Shown: positions 19,501 to 27,412, numbered from the stretch's first letter. The stretch: DNA of 57,308 bases from Acidobacteriota bacterium (GCA_021846945.1 JAJZVZ010000010.1:1-57308), one strand, 5' to 3'. Translations and numbers: made by a program. Notes: generated from the letters alone by a model not told the origin.

Positions 19501-19966
19501 CCTGCCGTTTACCGTGTTTGCCAACGGAGGCACGCTGAACACGCCCGGAACCGCGCAGACTGCGAACATTACCGGCAGCATGCATGTGCTGCATCACATC
19601 GGATCAGGCCAACAGTGGTTTGATCCCTCCGTCTTCTCACAGCCCTCAGGCTGCCCCGGATCCACGACACCTTGTCCGAATCCAGGGTTGGGCAATACAG
19701 GCAGGAACCAGTTCCGCGGCCCCGCCTATATGCAGAACAACTTGTCTATAGCAAAGAACTTCGCGATATGGCGCGAGTCGACGCTGGCGATGCGCCTCGA
19801 TGCCTTCCAGCTCACCAACACGCCGCAGTTCAACAACCCAAACACCGGCCTTATCACAAACTCCAACTTCGGTCAGGTCACCAGCACCCTGGGCAGCGGC
19901 CAGGGCGCAGTGAACGGCATCGGTGGCGGCCGCACTTTGCAGGCGTCAGCTACGATCAACTTCTAG
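16520..19966 (+). CDS. Oar-like TonB-dependent outer-membrane receptor (1)
   Basis: An 1148-residue outer-membrane protein with ATG behind AGGAGGAAAC. Residues 1-29 are a signal peptide (LGLFTVLCVLGLSQALFGQA). A carboxypeptidase-regulatory-like beta domain follows at about 30-115 (GTVTDTTGAVVPNAKVTATL, YSVTVSATGFK), then a plug region (LQTEANGMPREGNLYQIEGID, GGSVGGPIIKDKLFFFGDY) and a large beta-barrel ending in a terminal Phe (LQASATINF), as barrel-assembly substrates do. These proteins are the Acidobacteria counterparts of SusC-type receptors and probably bind or import oligosaccharides. It is followed by an intrinsic-type hairpin at 19994-20026 and pairs divergently with the membrane regulator. 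Substrate unknown. Confidence 0.92.
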   Translation: MCDRKYWGYILGLFTVLCVLGLSQALFGQAVNGTLLGTVTDTTGAVVPNAKVTATLTSTGTAHITTTNESGNYTFPDMQPGMYSVTVSATGFKVTEQSNINVLTNTSPRVDITLQPGEVTQTVTVTEAPPLLQTDRADISTKIQSAQLAELPMTTNNNFQSLLNLVPGTAPAVFQHSQFFNPQDSLQTEANGMPREGNLYQIEGIDDDERTGLLQILIPPAAAIQSVDISTNNFEAELGRAIGAVTNVTLKSGSNNLHGSVYEYIQNNAVDAHSYFQRGPLGHLAYNYFGGSVGGPIIKDKLFFFGDYLRTTDGETVSGTFTAPDARWYTANSSGNIDLSGALVNGAGQIYDPATGDGTAAHPRTPFPNNQIPINRVNPVSLTILKDLVAAENQYGTLNSSKPLSNPANNYFTNLPFSKTGNSVDLKFDYAPSESNHLSYRWSYQRTGIFQAPAFGPFLGGPAAGGFEANGTQSTYSTAGNYDHVFSPRFFTEVRIGVAHLRNQANPNDYGSNDATTIGIPGVNLSGNKFTSGQASININDGFSNPLMGYSASLPWIRAESNIDMVNNWTRIIGNHTIKWGVDLRRVRDDLLQDQTFGPRGAFTFSANQTSQAGAKTNIANDMASFLLDQPSQTGRDVNSIFPAYRQWWFFVYGGDKWQATPKTTIDYGLRWEFYPPATPKNSGGFSNYIPSNNTLVIAGIGGNPANLGMQTRYRYFAPRTGISYRVTDATVLRMGFGISYTPFPDNTYAYNYPVRSNNSYQPAGASAFTPAVLSDGVTVATFQAGFPAPVPVPIPSNGIIQATTAQLKNQVYFYIPLNYKNPYAMSWNAVLQQALGNDYSLQVAYVANHGVDISGSQNINLPGTYGGGNASMPENLLFGRTAATNQYFLAFSSNYESLQTQLTKRFSHGFSFTTAFTWGKELGYINDDDGGLQFFIDQRRNYGPADYDRAKNFEQSFTWQLPFGKGHALLNSRAADLIAGGWRLTGIISAVSGLPFTVFANGGTLNTPGTAQTANITGSMHVLHHIGSGQQWFDPSVFSQPSGCPGSTTPCPNPGLGNTGRNQFRGPAYMQNNLSIAKNFAIWRESTLAMRLDAFQLTNTPQFNNPNTGLITNSNFGQVTSTLGSGQGAVNGIGGGRTLQASATINF

Positions 19967-19993
19967 CGTAGGCTGTCGTTAACCGCATCCCAT

Positions 19994-20040
19994 AAGCCGG
20001 CCATCGCTCCCCGCGGTGGCCGGCTTCTCCTTGGGGTTTT
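19994..20040 (+). terminator. Probable intrinsic terminator
   Basis: A perfect 10-bp stem, AAGCCGGCCA (19994-20003) with TGGCCGGCTT (20017-20026), sits 28 bp after the Oar-like receptor stop. A run of four T follows at 20037-20040 after a short spacer, so it is a somewhat loose Rho-independent terminator. Confidence 0.6.
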
Positions 20041-20098
20041 ACAATTGCACTGCTCGACGAACCCCGGCGCAATCGCCAACCGAAAGGAACTACAAACG

Positions 20099-21073
20099 AT
20101 GAGTATTTCAAGACGAAGCTTTCTCGCAGGCGCGGGAGCCCTGGGCGCCACACTTGCGGCGCGGCCGCGCTTTGCCTTCGCGGAGTTGAATTCGCCCTTC
20201 AGGGTTGCCGTCATCAACGACGAAATTACCTCGGACTTTGATCATGCCTGTTATGTTGCGGCACATGATTTCGGCATGGGCTGGATCGAGCTGCGCTCCA
20301 TGTGGCGCACAAATATTGATAGCCTGAGCCCGGCGCAGGTTGCCGAGTCGAAGAAGATCCTCGCCAAGTACAAGCTTAAAGTTACCGACATTGGAAGCCC
20401 GCTCTTCAAGACCGACTGGCCGGGAGCTCCAAAATCAAGATACGGCTCCAAGGCTGATCTGCACCTGGCCCCGGAGACAACGTTCAAGCAGCAGAACGCC
20501 ATTCTTGAGCGCTGCATTGAAATGGCCAAGGAATTCAACACCAACAAGATCCGCTGCTTTGACTTCTGGCGTCTTGACGACGTAAAGCCCTATCGGGCCG
20601 CCATCAATGACAAGCTGCTCGAGGCCGCGGAAACCTGCGGCAAGCATGGCATCAAGCTGGTGCTGGAGAATGAACCCTCCTGCAACACCGCGACCGGCCG
20701 CGAAGCTGCCGCGACTCTGAACGCCATCCAGACACCGCACCTGGGCCTGAATTGGGATCCGGGCAATGCCGTCATGCGCGGCGAACTTGATGCTTTTCCC
20801 ACTGCGTGGGAGATGCTGCCCAAGCACCGCATCTACCACTGCCACGTGAAAAACACCATTAAGAATGCCCAGGGGAAACTCGTCTGGTCACCTGTCGACA
20901 AGGGCTACGTCAACTGGACAGCACAGTTCCGCGCTCTCAAGCAGGCCGGCTACCACGACGCCGTAAGCCTGGAGACGCACTGGCATGGCGGCGGCACGCC
21001 GGAGCAGTCCACGCGCATCAGCTGGGCGGGGATGAAGAAGGACCTGGAGGCTGCAGGCTGCCTCTCGGCATAG
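20099..21073 (+). CDS. Tat-exported xylose-isomerase-like TIM-barrel protein
   Basis: A 324-residue protein of the sugar phosphate isomerase/epimerase (AP endonuclease 2) superfamily. The ATG at 20099 follows GAAAGGAAC and starts MSISRRSFLAGAGALGATLA, a twin-arginine signal; the upstream start at 20045 would bury it. Barrel landmarks with likely metal ligands are KLVLENEPSC (Glu), LGLNWDPGNAV (Asp), HCHVKNT (His) and AVSLETHW (Glu). Members isomerise, epimerise or dehydrate sugars; Tat export implies metal loading in the cytoplasm and action in the periplasm. Lies between the receptor and a set of exported Gfo/Idh/MocA genes. Exact reaction unknown. Confidence 0.88.
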   Translation: MSISRRSFLAGAGALGATLAARPRFAFAELNSPFRVAVINDEITSDFDHACYVAAHDFGMGWIELRSMWRTNIDSLSPAQVAESKKILAKYKLKVTDIGSPLFKTDWPGAPKSRYGSKADLHLAPETTFKQQNAILERCIEMAKEFNTNKIRCFDFWRLDDVKPYRAAINDKLLEAAETCGKHGIKLVLENEPSCNTATGREAAATLNAIQTPHLGLNWDPGNAVMRGELDAFPTAWEMLPKHRIYHCHVKNTIKNAQGKLVWSPVDKGYVNWTAQFRALKQAGYHDAVSLETHWHGGGTPEQSTRISWAGMKKDLEAAGCLSA

Positions 21074-21209
21074 CTCGTAAGGCAAGTATCCAGCTCTTGT
21101 TGGTCGGCGTGCATCCATGAGCGCCGGCCAACTCTAATGCTACGAAGTAAGATCGAGATTCGATCCGCGGGGAGCTTGCGCCTTGTACCGCAAATTCCCG
21201 CTGCGGACC

Positions 21210-22160
21210 CTACACCGTCGAATACTTCGTGCAAAGTTCGCGAATCTTGGCAATCTGGCCGGGCACGGCCGCGGCAGCGGTCTGTCCACCGCGCGAGTCG
21301 CCTTCATACTCCAGCGACATATAACCCTTGTGCCCCGCATCCGCAAACATCTTCCACACGCGATCCATATCAATCGGCGTGCCATCGTCGAAATGGTCGC
21401 GGATGTGCGAAACCGTTGCGTAGGGAATGCAGGCCGCGATTTGCGCATACTGGTCTTGTGTGGACGTGGGAATGAAGTGCGTAATGTCGAGGTTGATGCC
21501 CGCATAGGGCGAATTCACCCGATGCATAATCTCCAGGCAAACGTCCGCGCTCTGCGATACGCCGGAGTGATCCTCCAGGCCAAGCCGGATGCCTTTGGGC
21601 GCCGCGTAGTCGCAAGCCTCTTTCAGTCCCTCCACAACCCATCCGGTGGCTTCCTGAATGGTTGTACCAGCGGGAAGCTTACCTGCGAACACCCGCAGAT
21701 GCGAGGCGCCCAGCCGGTCTGTCACGTCGATCCATTTCTTGATGTCGCTGACCACCTGCGCCCGCTTGGCCGCATCCGCCTGCACCAGGCTCGATCCGCA
21801 GGCCGCCCCGGAAAACGGCACTGCATTCTGATAAGCCAGATAACGAAGGTTTTCGAGATACCCGGGGTCGGTGGACTTCAGGTAGTACACCGTCATATCC
21901 ACACCATCCACCCGCAGTTCCACACCCTTCCTGATGAAGTCCTCCATCGTCATCTGCCCGTGCGTGAGCATCTCGCGATACGAATACGCACAGCAGCCAA
22001 CCAGCAGCCTTGCCATCTTTGCCGGATCACCGGACTCCGCGGGAGCAGCTGCGCTTGCGTGCGGTGCTCCCATGCTCAATCCAGCGCCAGCCAGCGCGCC
22101 GGCCCCAGCCGTCTTTAGAAACTCTCTACGCCCCATCGTGTTCTTCATCTCGTTTCTCAC
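21210..22160 (-). CDS. Tat-exported xylose-isomerase-like TIM-barrel protein (second)
   Basis: A 316-residue protein of the same superfamily as the 20099 gene but only distantly alike. The start is GTG 22160 or ATG 22148; AGGAGG lies only three bases before the GTG and 15 before the ATG, so neither is ideal. The twin-arginine segment is MGRREFLKTAGAGALAGAG. Barrel landmarks: IRLGLEDHSGV (Glu), AGINLDITHF (Asp), VSHIRDHF (His) and YMSLEYEG (Glu), again the four expected metal ligands. Divergent from the Gfo/Idh/MocA gene at 22381, with 220 bp between; both probably take part in one periplasmic sugar pathway. Reaction unknown. Confidence 0.87.
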   Translation of the reverse strand: MRNEMKNTMGRREFLKTAGAGALAGAGLSMGAPHASAAAPAESGDPAKMARLLVGCCAYSYREMLTHGQMTMEDFIRKGVELRVDGVDMTVYYLKSTDPGYLENLRYLAYQNAVPFSGAACGSSLVQADAAKRAQVVSDIKKWIDVTDRLGASHLRVFAGKLPAGTTIQEATGWVVEGLKEACDYAAPKGIRLGLEDHSGVSQSADVCLEIMHRVNSPYAGINLDITHFIPTSTQDQYAQIAACIPYATVSHIRDHFDDGTPIDMDRVWKMFADAGHKGYMSLEYEGDSRGGQTAAAAVPGQIAKIRELCTKYSTV

Positions 22161-22284
22161 TCTCCTCCTGAATGCCTGTTTGCCCGCGCGCGAACAGGGG
22201 GCAAAAATCGCGCAACCAGTCTACTCCAACTTCACGGTCTGCGTCCGGGTTCTCGTGCCATGGCGTACCAAAATGTATCCATTC

Positions 22285-22312
22285 ACATCATTGGGGACAA
22301 GGTATATGATGT
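22285..22312. promoter_or_regulatory. Inverted repeat in divergent promoter region
   Basis: ACATCAT (22285-22291) and ATGATGT (22306-22312) form perfect 7-bp arms with a 14-base spacer, about 70 bp upstream of the Gfo/Idh/MocA ATG and 125 bp upstream of the divergent TIM-barrel gene. It could be an operator; chance occurrence cannot be excluded. Confidence 0.25.
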
Positions 22313-22380
22313 CGCGTGACTTGAAGGCGCCTGATTTTTCCGCTTTGTTTTTTTACCAGTATTCGCAATGAGGAGAAGGC

Positions 22381-23715
22381 ATGGCCATGAACCGAAGAGA
22401 ATTTGTCGCTAAATCCACCTGTGCGGTTTCCACTTTGGCCGCACCCGCGATCGTCCGCGCCAGTGTCCTCGGCGCCAATGCGCCCAGCAATCGTATTAAC
22501 GTCGGCTTCATCGGCACCGGCCGTCAGGCCTTTGGCGCCAATATGCCGCAGATGATGGCCGTCCCAGGCGTGCAGGTGGTCTGCGTGTGCGATGCCGATA
22601 GTTGGCGCATGGCGCAGGCCCAGGCCTTTGTCAATGCCTTCTACGCCAAGCGCGACGGTCTTGCTTCCTATAATGGATGCGCGACCAAGGCGGACTTCCG
22701 GGAGGTCATCAACGATCCCAACATCGACGCCCTGATGGTCTCCACGCCCGACCACTGGCACGTCCAGATTGGCATCGCGGCAGCCAAGGCCGGAAAGCAC
22801 TTTGCCATGGAGAAACCCATCAGCCTGAGCGTATGGCAGGGCCGCATGCTAGCCGACGCGGTCAAACGCTACGGTGTCACCGCACGCAACGACAGCGAAT
22901 TCCGCTCCCTTCGCTCGCAAAACCACGCCGTCGAATTAGTTCGCAATGGCCACATCGGCAAGATCGAGCGCATCGAGATCGTCTTTCCCTCTGACCCCAC
23001 GCCAGTCGGCGTCCAGCCCGACATGCCGGTTCCGCCGGAGCTGAACTACGATATGTGGCTCGGTCCCACCGCGGACGTCCCTTACACGCAGATGCGCGTT
23101 CACGACCCACATCAGCATCACCTCCGTCCCAACTGGATGCGTGTCTCCACCTACGCGCAGGGCATGATTGCCAACTGGGGGCCGCATTACTTCGACATGG
23201 CGCAGTGGGCGAATAACAGCGAGCACACCGGCCCTATTGAAGTTGAAGGCCACGGCGAGTTTCCCGTCAGCCTTTGGAACACGATGATCAACTTCAAGGT
23301 GCAGTACCGCTATGCCAATGGCGTCATCCTCACCTGCGAGCAGACCCCGACCAGCACACCCAGCATTTCGTACTTTGGCAGCGAAGCCTGGCTCAAGGTT
23401 GATGGCTATCCCGGCAAGATGACCAGCAACAAGCCTGAGCTGCTCACCCGCGAGCCCGCGCCCGGCGAGTTGAACTTTTCCAAAACACTTTGGGACAAGA
23501 ACGACTTCATCGCCGCTATCCGCGAGCATCGCCAGCCGCTCGAGCCCATCGAGGTCGGCCACCGCGCCATTACAATTGGCCAGATCGGGCTGATCGCATG
23601 CCAGGTGCAGGACAAGCTGCGCTGGAATCCCGAGAAGGAGATCTTCGAAGGAAATAACTGGGCGAACTCGATGCTCGCCGCGCCGTTAGCAAGGCCGCAG
23701 TGGACGTTTTCCTGA
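22381..23715 (+). CDS. Tat-exported Gfo/Idh/MocA family oxidoreductase
   Basis: A 444-residue protein starting at ATG 22381 after GAGGAGAAGGC. The N-terminus MAMNRREFVAKSTCAVSTLAAP is a twin-arginine signal. The NAD(P)-binding fold shows INVGFIGTGRQAFGANM, and the catalytic loop keeps the family EKP (HFAMEKPISLS). The C-terminal half has the family substrate domain, including NWGPHYFDMAQW and NDFIAAIREHRQP. Such exported members oxidise or rearrange glycosides with a tightly bound nicotinamide cofactor. It is divergent from one exported TIM-barrel gene and close to another, an arrangement reported for periplasmic 3-keto-sugar pathways; that reading is inference. Convergent with the gene at 23995. 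Confidence 0.92.
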   Translation: MAMNRREFVAKSTCAVSTLAAPAIVRASVLGANAPSNRINVGFIGTGRQAFGANMPQMMAVPGVQVVCVCDADSWRMAQAQAFVNAFYAKRDGLASYNGCATKADFREVINDPNIDALMVSTPDHWHVQIGIAAAKAGKHFAMEKPISLSVWQGRMLADAVKRYGVTARNDSEFRSLRSQNHAVELVRNGHIGKIERIEIVFPSDPTPVGVQPDMPVPPELNYDMWLGPTADVPYTQMRVHDPHQHHLRPNWMRVSTYAQGMIANWGPHYFDMAQWANNSEHTGPIEVEGHGEFPVSLWNTMINFKVQYRYANGVILTCEQTPTSTPSISYFGSEAWLKVDGYPGKMTSNKPELLTREPAPGELNFSKTLWDKNDFIAAIREHRQPLEPIEVGHRAITIGQIGLIACQVQDKLRWNPEKEIFEGNNWANSMLAAPLARPQWTFS

Positions 23716-23994
23716 TCGCGCCAAGTCAACCAGCCTGGGATGTTATTGCGGGAAATTCGTCATTGGTCTGTCCTGATCTTCCCTTGAAGGCGCTCTGCCG
23801 GCACGCGTTCCCTGGGGGGCGCGCCAGCTTGTAGGTCGCGCCTTCGGGATACAGCATCCCGGTATTGCTACAAGTTGCTGGTTACTGCAATCGCGCATCG
23901 CGTACTTTTTCCAGCGCCTTCTTCGATCGGGCCGCCGATACAACCAACACATCCTACTGGGAGAACGGCACGCCATCGATCTCGATTTACCAAC

Positions 23995-24972
23995 TCACTT
24001 TACTTTAATCACGACAACCTGCTCAGGGGTTCCATTATGGCGCATGCTGCGCTGAGCGGCTTCCATGAAAGCGAAGATTTCCAGAGTCTCTTGCGATGTA
24101 ACCGGCACTGCACCGCCGCGCATGAAAGCCACAACGGCATTGAGCAAGGGCGCATAGCGGATGGGGATGTTTTGCTGCACCTGGCTGTGTCCGTCGCTCT
24201 GAAAGATGGCCGAGCCAAATTCAAAGTCAGGGCGCAGCAAATTCACAACGCCTACGCGGCCATCGCGCCACACAGCGGTAATGACGTCCGCGCTCCCGCT
24301 GTGGATGCGCGCCACGCTCCGCACGCCCGGGCCCATGATGGCATAGAGCGCCTCGATGCTGTGAATGCCATACCAGGAGAGATCAAGTGGATAAGTCGAG
24401 CCCAGCGCTCCCGGTCCCCAGACTTCCGCGCCCACCACTTCCTTTCCGCTCGTCTGCGGAATTACGAACCGCATTGCCGATGAGCTGAACCACTCCACAT
24501 GGTGAATCCCGGCGAATTGCACCAGGCGCTGCGCCTCTTGCAGCGTGGGCGCAAGTGGCTTGTCGACAAAGATCGGCTTATGGCAGGCCGCCGCCGACTC
24601 AAACTCTGTCTCTCGGTCCTCGGGATCAACGCTAAGAAGAAGAATTCCATCCACTCTGGAGCAGAGATCATGAATCCGCGCAACAAAAGGAATATGCCAG
24701 CGCTGGATCAGCTTCGCCGTAATTGCGCCAATGCGATCGCGGCTGAGCGGAAATGCGGGATTTCCCCCACGATAGGCGGCCACAATCCGCGCGCCCATCA
24801 CATGGTCAGGCGCGCTTTCGTCATTGAGGATACGCGTAAACTCCACCGCATGTGTTGAGTCCGTTCCGATAATGCCAAGACGCAGATTGGCCGGACTCGC
24901 AGGCCAGAGGCAATCTGCGAACGCGAAAATAAGTACGACGAGCCAGTAATGCAATGATTTGCGGCGGGCCAT
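23995..24972 (-). CDS. Exported Gfo/Idh/MocA-like oxidoreductase, divergent
   Basis: A 325-residue protein beginning at ATG 24972 behind GAGGGAGG. Instead of a Tat signal it has a Sec-like hydrophobic N-terminus (LHYWLVVLIFAFADCLW). The dinucleotide loop is unusual, RLGIIGTDSTHAVEF, without the normal GxGxxG spacing, and the catalytic loop reads VDKPLAPTLQEAQ (DKP in place of EKP). The His of the C-terminal domain is kept in SWYGIHSIEALYAIMG. It may have lost or changed cofactor binding. Divergent from the epimerase operon across a region with a promoter and candidate IclR-type sites, so it may share that control. Confidence 0.78.
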   Translation of the reverse strand: MARRKSLHYWLVVLIFAFADCLWPASPANLRLGIIGTDSTHAVEFTRILNDESAPDHVMGARIVAAYRGGNPAFPLSRDRIGAITAKLIQRWHIPFVARIHDLCSRVDGILLLSVDPEDRETEFESAAACHKPIFVDKPLAPTLQEAQRLVQFAGIHHVEWFSSSAMRFVIPQTSGKEVVGAEVWGPGALGSTYPLDLSWYGIHSIEALYAIMGPGVRSVARIHSGSADVITAVWRDGRVGVVNLLRPDFEFGSAIFQSDGHSQVQQNIPIRYAPLLNAVVAFMRGGAVPVTSQETLEIFAFMEAAQRSMRHNGTPEQVVVIKVK

Positions 24973-25073
24973 CCGGCCTCCCTCACAGGATCGGAATCGC
25001 TGCTGAGCAATCTCTGCTCCGATACCTGGCGGCGCGCAGCCCGGCGATTCGGCTTTGCCAATGGAGTTCTCTC

Positions 25074-25108
25074 TTGACAACGAAATCCTCTGGTTCTATT
25101 GTCTAATA
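25074..25108 (+). promoter_or_regulatory. Candidate sigma-70 promoter with overlapping operator-like site
   Basis: Perfect -35 TTGACA (25074-25079), 17-bp spacer, then TATTGT (25097-25102, four of six). An imperfect copy of the palindrome TTCTA-N5-TAGAA, reading TTCTA-TTGTC-TAATA (25094-25108), covers the -10. The fuller copy of that palindrome lies 36 bp downstream. Expected to drive the epimerase-aldolase operon. Confidence 0.5.
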
Positions 25109-25128
25109 TCACGTAAAAAACAGAATTC

Positions 25129-25147
25129 ATTCTACTGGAAAGAACGG
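25129..25147. promoter_or_regulatory. Candidate IclR-type operator, site A
   Basis: The 19-mer ATTCTACTGGAAAGAACGG matches 16 of 19 bases of ATTCTACCTGATAGAACGG found upstream of the IclR gene (29691-29709). The core is a near-palindrome TTCTA-N5-AAGAA. It ends nine bases before the epimerase ATG at 25157, so a bound protein would block the leader or ribosome site. Confidence 0.55.
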
Positions 25148-25156
25148 AAGGGATGG

Positions 25157-26182
25157 ATGCAGACTTTCCCGAAGTCAGAGCCGGAACTGGAAGATGCCCT
25201 GACGCGGCCAAACGAGAAGGATATTTCTGCTGCGTCCCAGCTCAGCGGGGACGTGGTAGTACTCGGCGCGGGAGGCAAGATCGGACCCAGCCTCGTAGTG
25301 CGCATCAAGCGGGCAATTGAAGCGGCCGCCGTGCCGTACCGCGTGAAAGCTGTTGTCAGAAGAGATCGCAACGGCGATTTTGCCGCTTACGCAGACCGGG
25401 TGGATGTGATCGAAGCGGATTTGCTCGATGGCGCCAGCTATGATCTGCTGCCGGATGCGCCGAACGTGGTCTTCATGGCGGGCAGGAAGTTTGGCTCCGT
25501 GGGCGACTTGCCGTTAACCTGGGCAACGAATGTTTGGATTGCCGGGCTTGCGGCCAGCCGTTATCGTGGCTCTCGGATGGTGGCGTTTTCCACCGGCAAC
25601 GTGTATCCATTTGTTCCGGCAGAGGCCGCCGCGCCTACAGAAGCAACGCCGCCAGCTCCCGTCGGCGAGTATGCGCAATCGGCGCTGGGGCGTGAACGGA
25701 TTTTCGAACATTTCGCAAAGACGACGGCAACGCCTGTACTGATCTTCCGCCTGAACTATGCAGTCGATCTGCGTTATGGTGTGCTCGTGGACATCGGGCA
25801 GAAAGTACTGCATGGTCAGCCCATCGATCTGACCATGGGCTACTTCAATGCCATCTGGCAGGGTGATGCAAATTCCTATGTCTTGCGCTCGTTCGCGCTA
25901 TGCGATGTGCCGGCGAGGCATCTGAATGTCACAGGACCGCAAACGCTCTCTGTGCGCACGGTTGCGCGCCGCTTTGGCGAGCTCTTTGGCATTGCGCCCA
26001 TTCTGACCGGCCAAGAAGCAGCGACGGCTCTGCTAAGCGATGCGTCGCACTGCATGCGGGAACTGGGACCGGTGGAAGTAACAGAGGATGAGTTGATCGA
26101 GATGACTGCCCACTGGCTAAGTGCCGGGATGCCCACGCTCGGCAAGCCGACTGGATTCGAGAGACGCGATGGAAAGTTCTAA
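25157..26182 (+). CDS. NAD-dependent epimerase/dehydratase family protein without the catalytic lysine
   Basis: A 341-residue extended SDR-type protein; ATG 25157 follows GGAAGGG. The Rossmann glycines are in VVVLGAGGKIGPSL (Gly37-Gly43), and the substrate region includes FSTGNVYPF. The catalytic YxxxK motif is not intact: Tyr172 in GEYAQSALGRE has Ala at +4, so Lys is missing. It may be a sugar dehydrogenase or epimerase variant with another general base, or a non-redox binding protein. The aldolase gene overlaps its last 14 bp, so the two are translated together. A candidate IclR operator lies just upstream, tying it to sugar-acid catabolism. Confidence 0.85.
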   Translation: MQTFPKSEPELEDALTRPNEKDISAASQLSGDVVVLGAGGKIGPSLVVRIKRAIEAAAVPYRVKAVVRRDRNGDFAAYADRVDVIEADLLDGASYDLLPDAPNVVFMAGRKFGSVGDLPLTWATNVWIAGLAASRYRGSRMVAFSTGNVYPFVPAEAAAPTEATPPAPVGEYAQSALGRERIFEHFAKTTATPVLIFRLNYAVDLRYGVLVDIGQKVLHGQPIDLTMGYFNAIWQGDANSYVLRSFALCDVPARHLNVTGPQTLSVRTVARRFGELFGIAPILTGQEAATALLSDASHCMRELGPVEVTEDELIEMTAHWLSAGMPTLGKPTGFERRDGKF

Positions 26183-27203
26183 GGCATGGTATCGGAAGTT
26201 TCGCGATGGGACCGTGATCCCCGCGCATCCGCTTGCGCTTACGGCAGAGCGAAAGCTGGACGAGCGGGGCCAGCGCGGCCTCTCGCGCTACTATGCCGCG
26301 GTTGGAGCCGGTGGCATCGCCGTTGGGGTTCACACAACGCAATTTGCGATTCGCGAGCCGTCAATCGGACTCTATGAGCCTGTGCTCGCGCTCGCGGCAG
26401 ACACACTGGCCGGGCGTGACATGATCCTGATTGCCGGCGTTTGCGGGCGTACCCAACAGGCCGTCCGCGAAGCAGAGACGGCGCGGAAGCACGGCTATCA
26501 AATAGCGTTGCTGAGTCTGGCAGCTTATCGTGATGCATCGGACGAAGAGGTTCTTGCGCATGTGCACACGGTCGGCGACGTGATGCCGCTTATGGGTTTT
26601 TACCTCCAGCCGGCTGTGGGCGGACGCATGTTTTCGTATTCCTTCTGGCGCAGGTTTGCCGAGATTGAGAGCGTGATCGGGATCAAGGTGGCCCCGTTCA
26701 ACCGCTACGCCACACTGGATCTTCTGCGCGGAGTGATTGATTCCGGGCGCGCCGACGCCATTGCGCTGTATACCGGTAATGATGACCATATCGTGCTGGA
26801 TTTGCTCTCGCCCTTTCACCATGCCGGGAAGACGGTTCACTTTCGCGGAGGACTCCTGGGCCATTGGGCGGTGTGGACTTTGGGTGCTGTACGGCTGCAT
26901 CGCGAACTGCGCAGCCAGCCGGACTCCGCGACTTTAGTTGACAGCAGCTGGCTGGTGCGGAGTGCAGAGGTGACCGACATGAACGCTGCCGTCTTTGATG
27001 TGGTGAATGGATTTCACGGGTGTATCGCCGGCATTCACGAGGTTCTGCGCCGCCAGGGACTGATGCAGGGCCGCTGGTGCCTGAATCCGAACGAGGATCT
27101 GTCGCAGGGCCAGAGCGAGGAAATCGATCGCGTGATCGCAGCCTATCCGCACCTGATCGACGATGATTTCATCGATCAGCACCGCGATGAGTGGCTCTCA
27201 TAA
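26169..27203 (+). CDS. DHDPS/N-acetylneuraminate lyase family aldolase, probably 2-keto-3-deoxy-sugar acid aldolase
   Basis: A 344-residue class I aldolase-type TIM barrel. ATG 26169 overlaps the upstream gene by 14 bp. Landmarks: GVHTTQF (residues 53-59) at the pyruvate carboxylate site, Tyr145 in GFYLQPAVGG, and Lys173 in VIGIKVAPFNRY as the Schiff-base lysine. The family condenses or cleaves pyruvate with aldehydes. The neighbouring DgoD-like dehydratase would supply a 2-keto-3-deoxy acid, so cleavage to pyruvate plus an aldehyde is the likely job. It is longer than DapA (about 290) with an extended C-terminus. Reaction inferred from context. Confidence 0.87.
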   Translation: MESSKAWYRKFRDGTVIPAHPLALTAERKLDERGQRGLSRYYAAVGAGGIAVGVHTTQFAIREPSIGLYEPVLALAADTLAGRDMILIAGVCGRTQQAVREAETARKHGYQIALLSLAAYRDASDEEVLAHVHTVGDVMPLMGFYLQPAVGGRMFSYSFWRRFAEIESVIGIKVAPFNRYATLDLLRGVIDSGRADAIALYTGNDDHIVLDLLSPFHHAGKTVHFRGGLLGHWAVWTLGAVRLHRELRSQPDSATLVDSSWLVRSAEVTDMNAAVFDVVNGFHGCIAGIHEVLRRQGLMQGRWCLNPNEDLSQGQSEEIDRVIAAYPHLIDDDFIDQHRDEWLS

Positions 27204-27247
27204 ACATCAGTCAATCCGATGGGGGTGGAGGTCCCCCGTAGCGTCCC

Positions 27248-27412
27248 ATGAAGATAGTGCTTGGCCGGAGCGGCTTCGCGCTCGACATTCTCGCCAATCT
27301 GGTGATTGGCTTGCTTGCGTCGCGGCGTAAAGGTTCGGGCACACGGAGGTACTTTCTGACGGGTAAACATGTTGCGTGGCATGCTATTCATGGAAGCTAC
27401 GCTGTTCAGTGA
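27248..27412 (+). pseudogene. Possible remnant of a sodium:solute symporter N-terminus
   Basis: A 54-codon frame too short for the family: one hydrophobic helix (FALDILANLVIGLLASRRKG), then YFLTGKHVAWHAIHGSYAV. This resembles the start of SSS sugar symporters, where a first helix is followed by a YFLAGR...W..IG.S block. The frame ends at once in TGA. A second short frame, 27369-27488, overlaps the dehydratase GTG by four bases (GTGA). Together they could be what is left after an internal deletion of a transporter, or chance. Low confidence. Confidence 0.3.

Noticed and set aside
23838-24008. Plus-strand frame ending WENGTPSISIYQLTLL, looking like the C-terminal strand of a secreted glycan enzyme
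   Set aside because: Only about 55 codons, no start, overlaps the 3' end of a convergent gene, and I could not match it to a named family.
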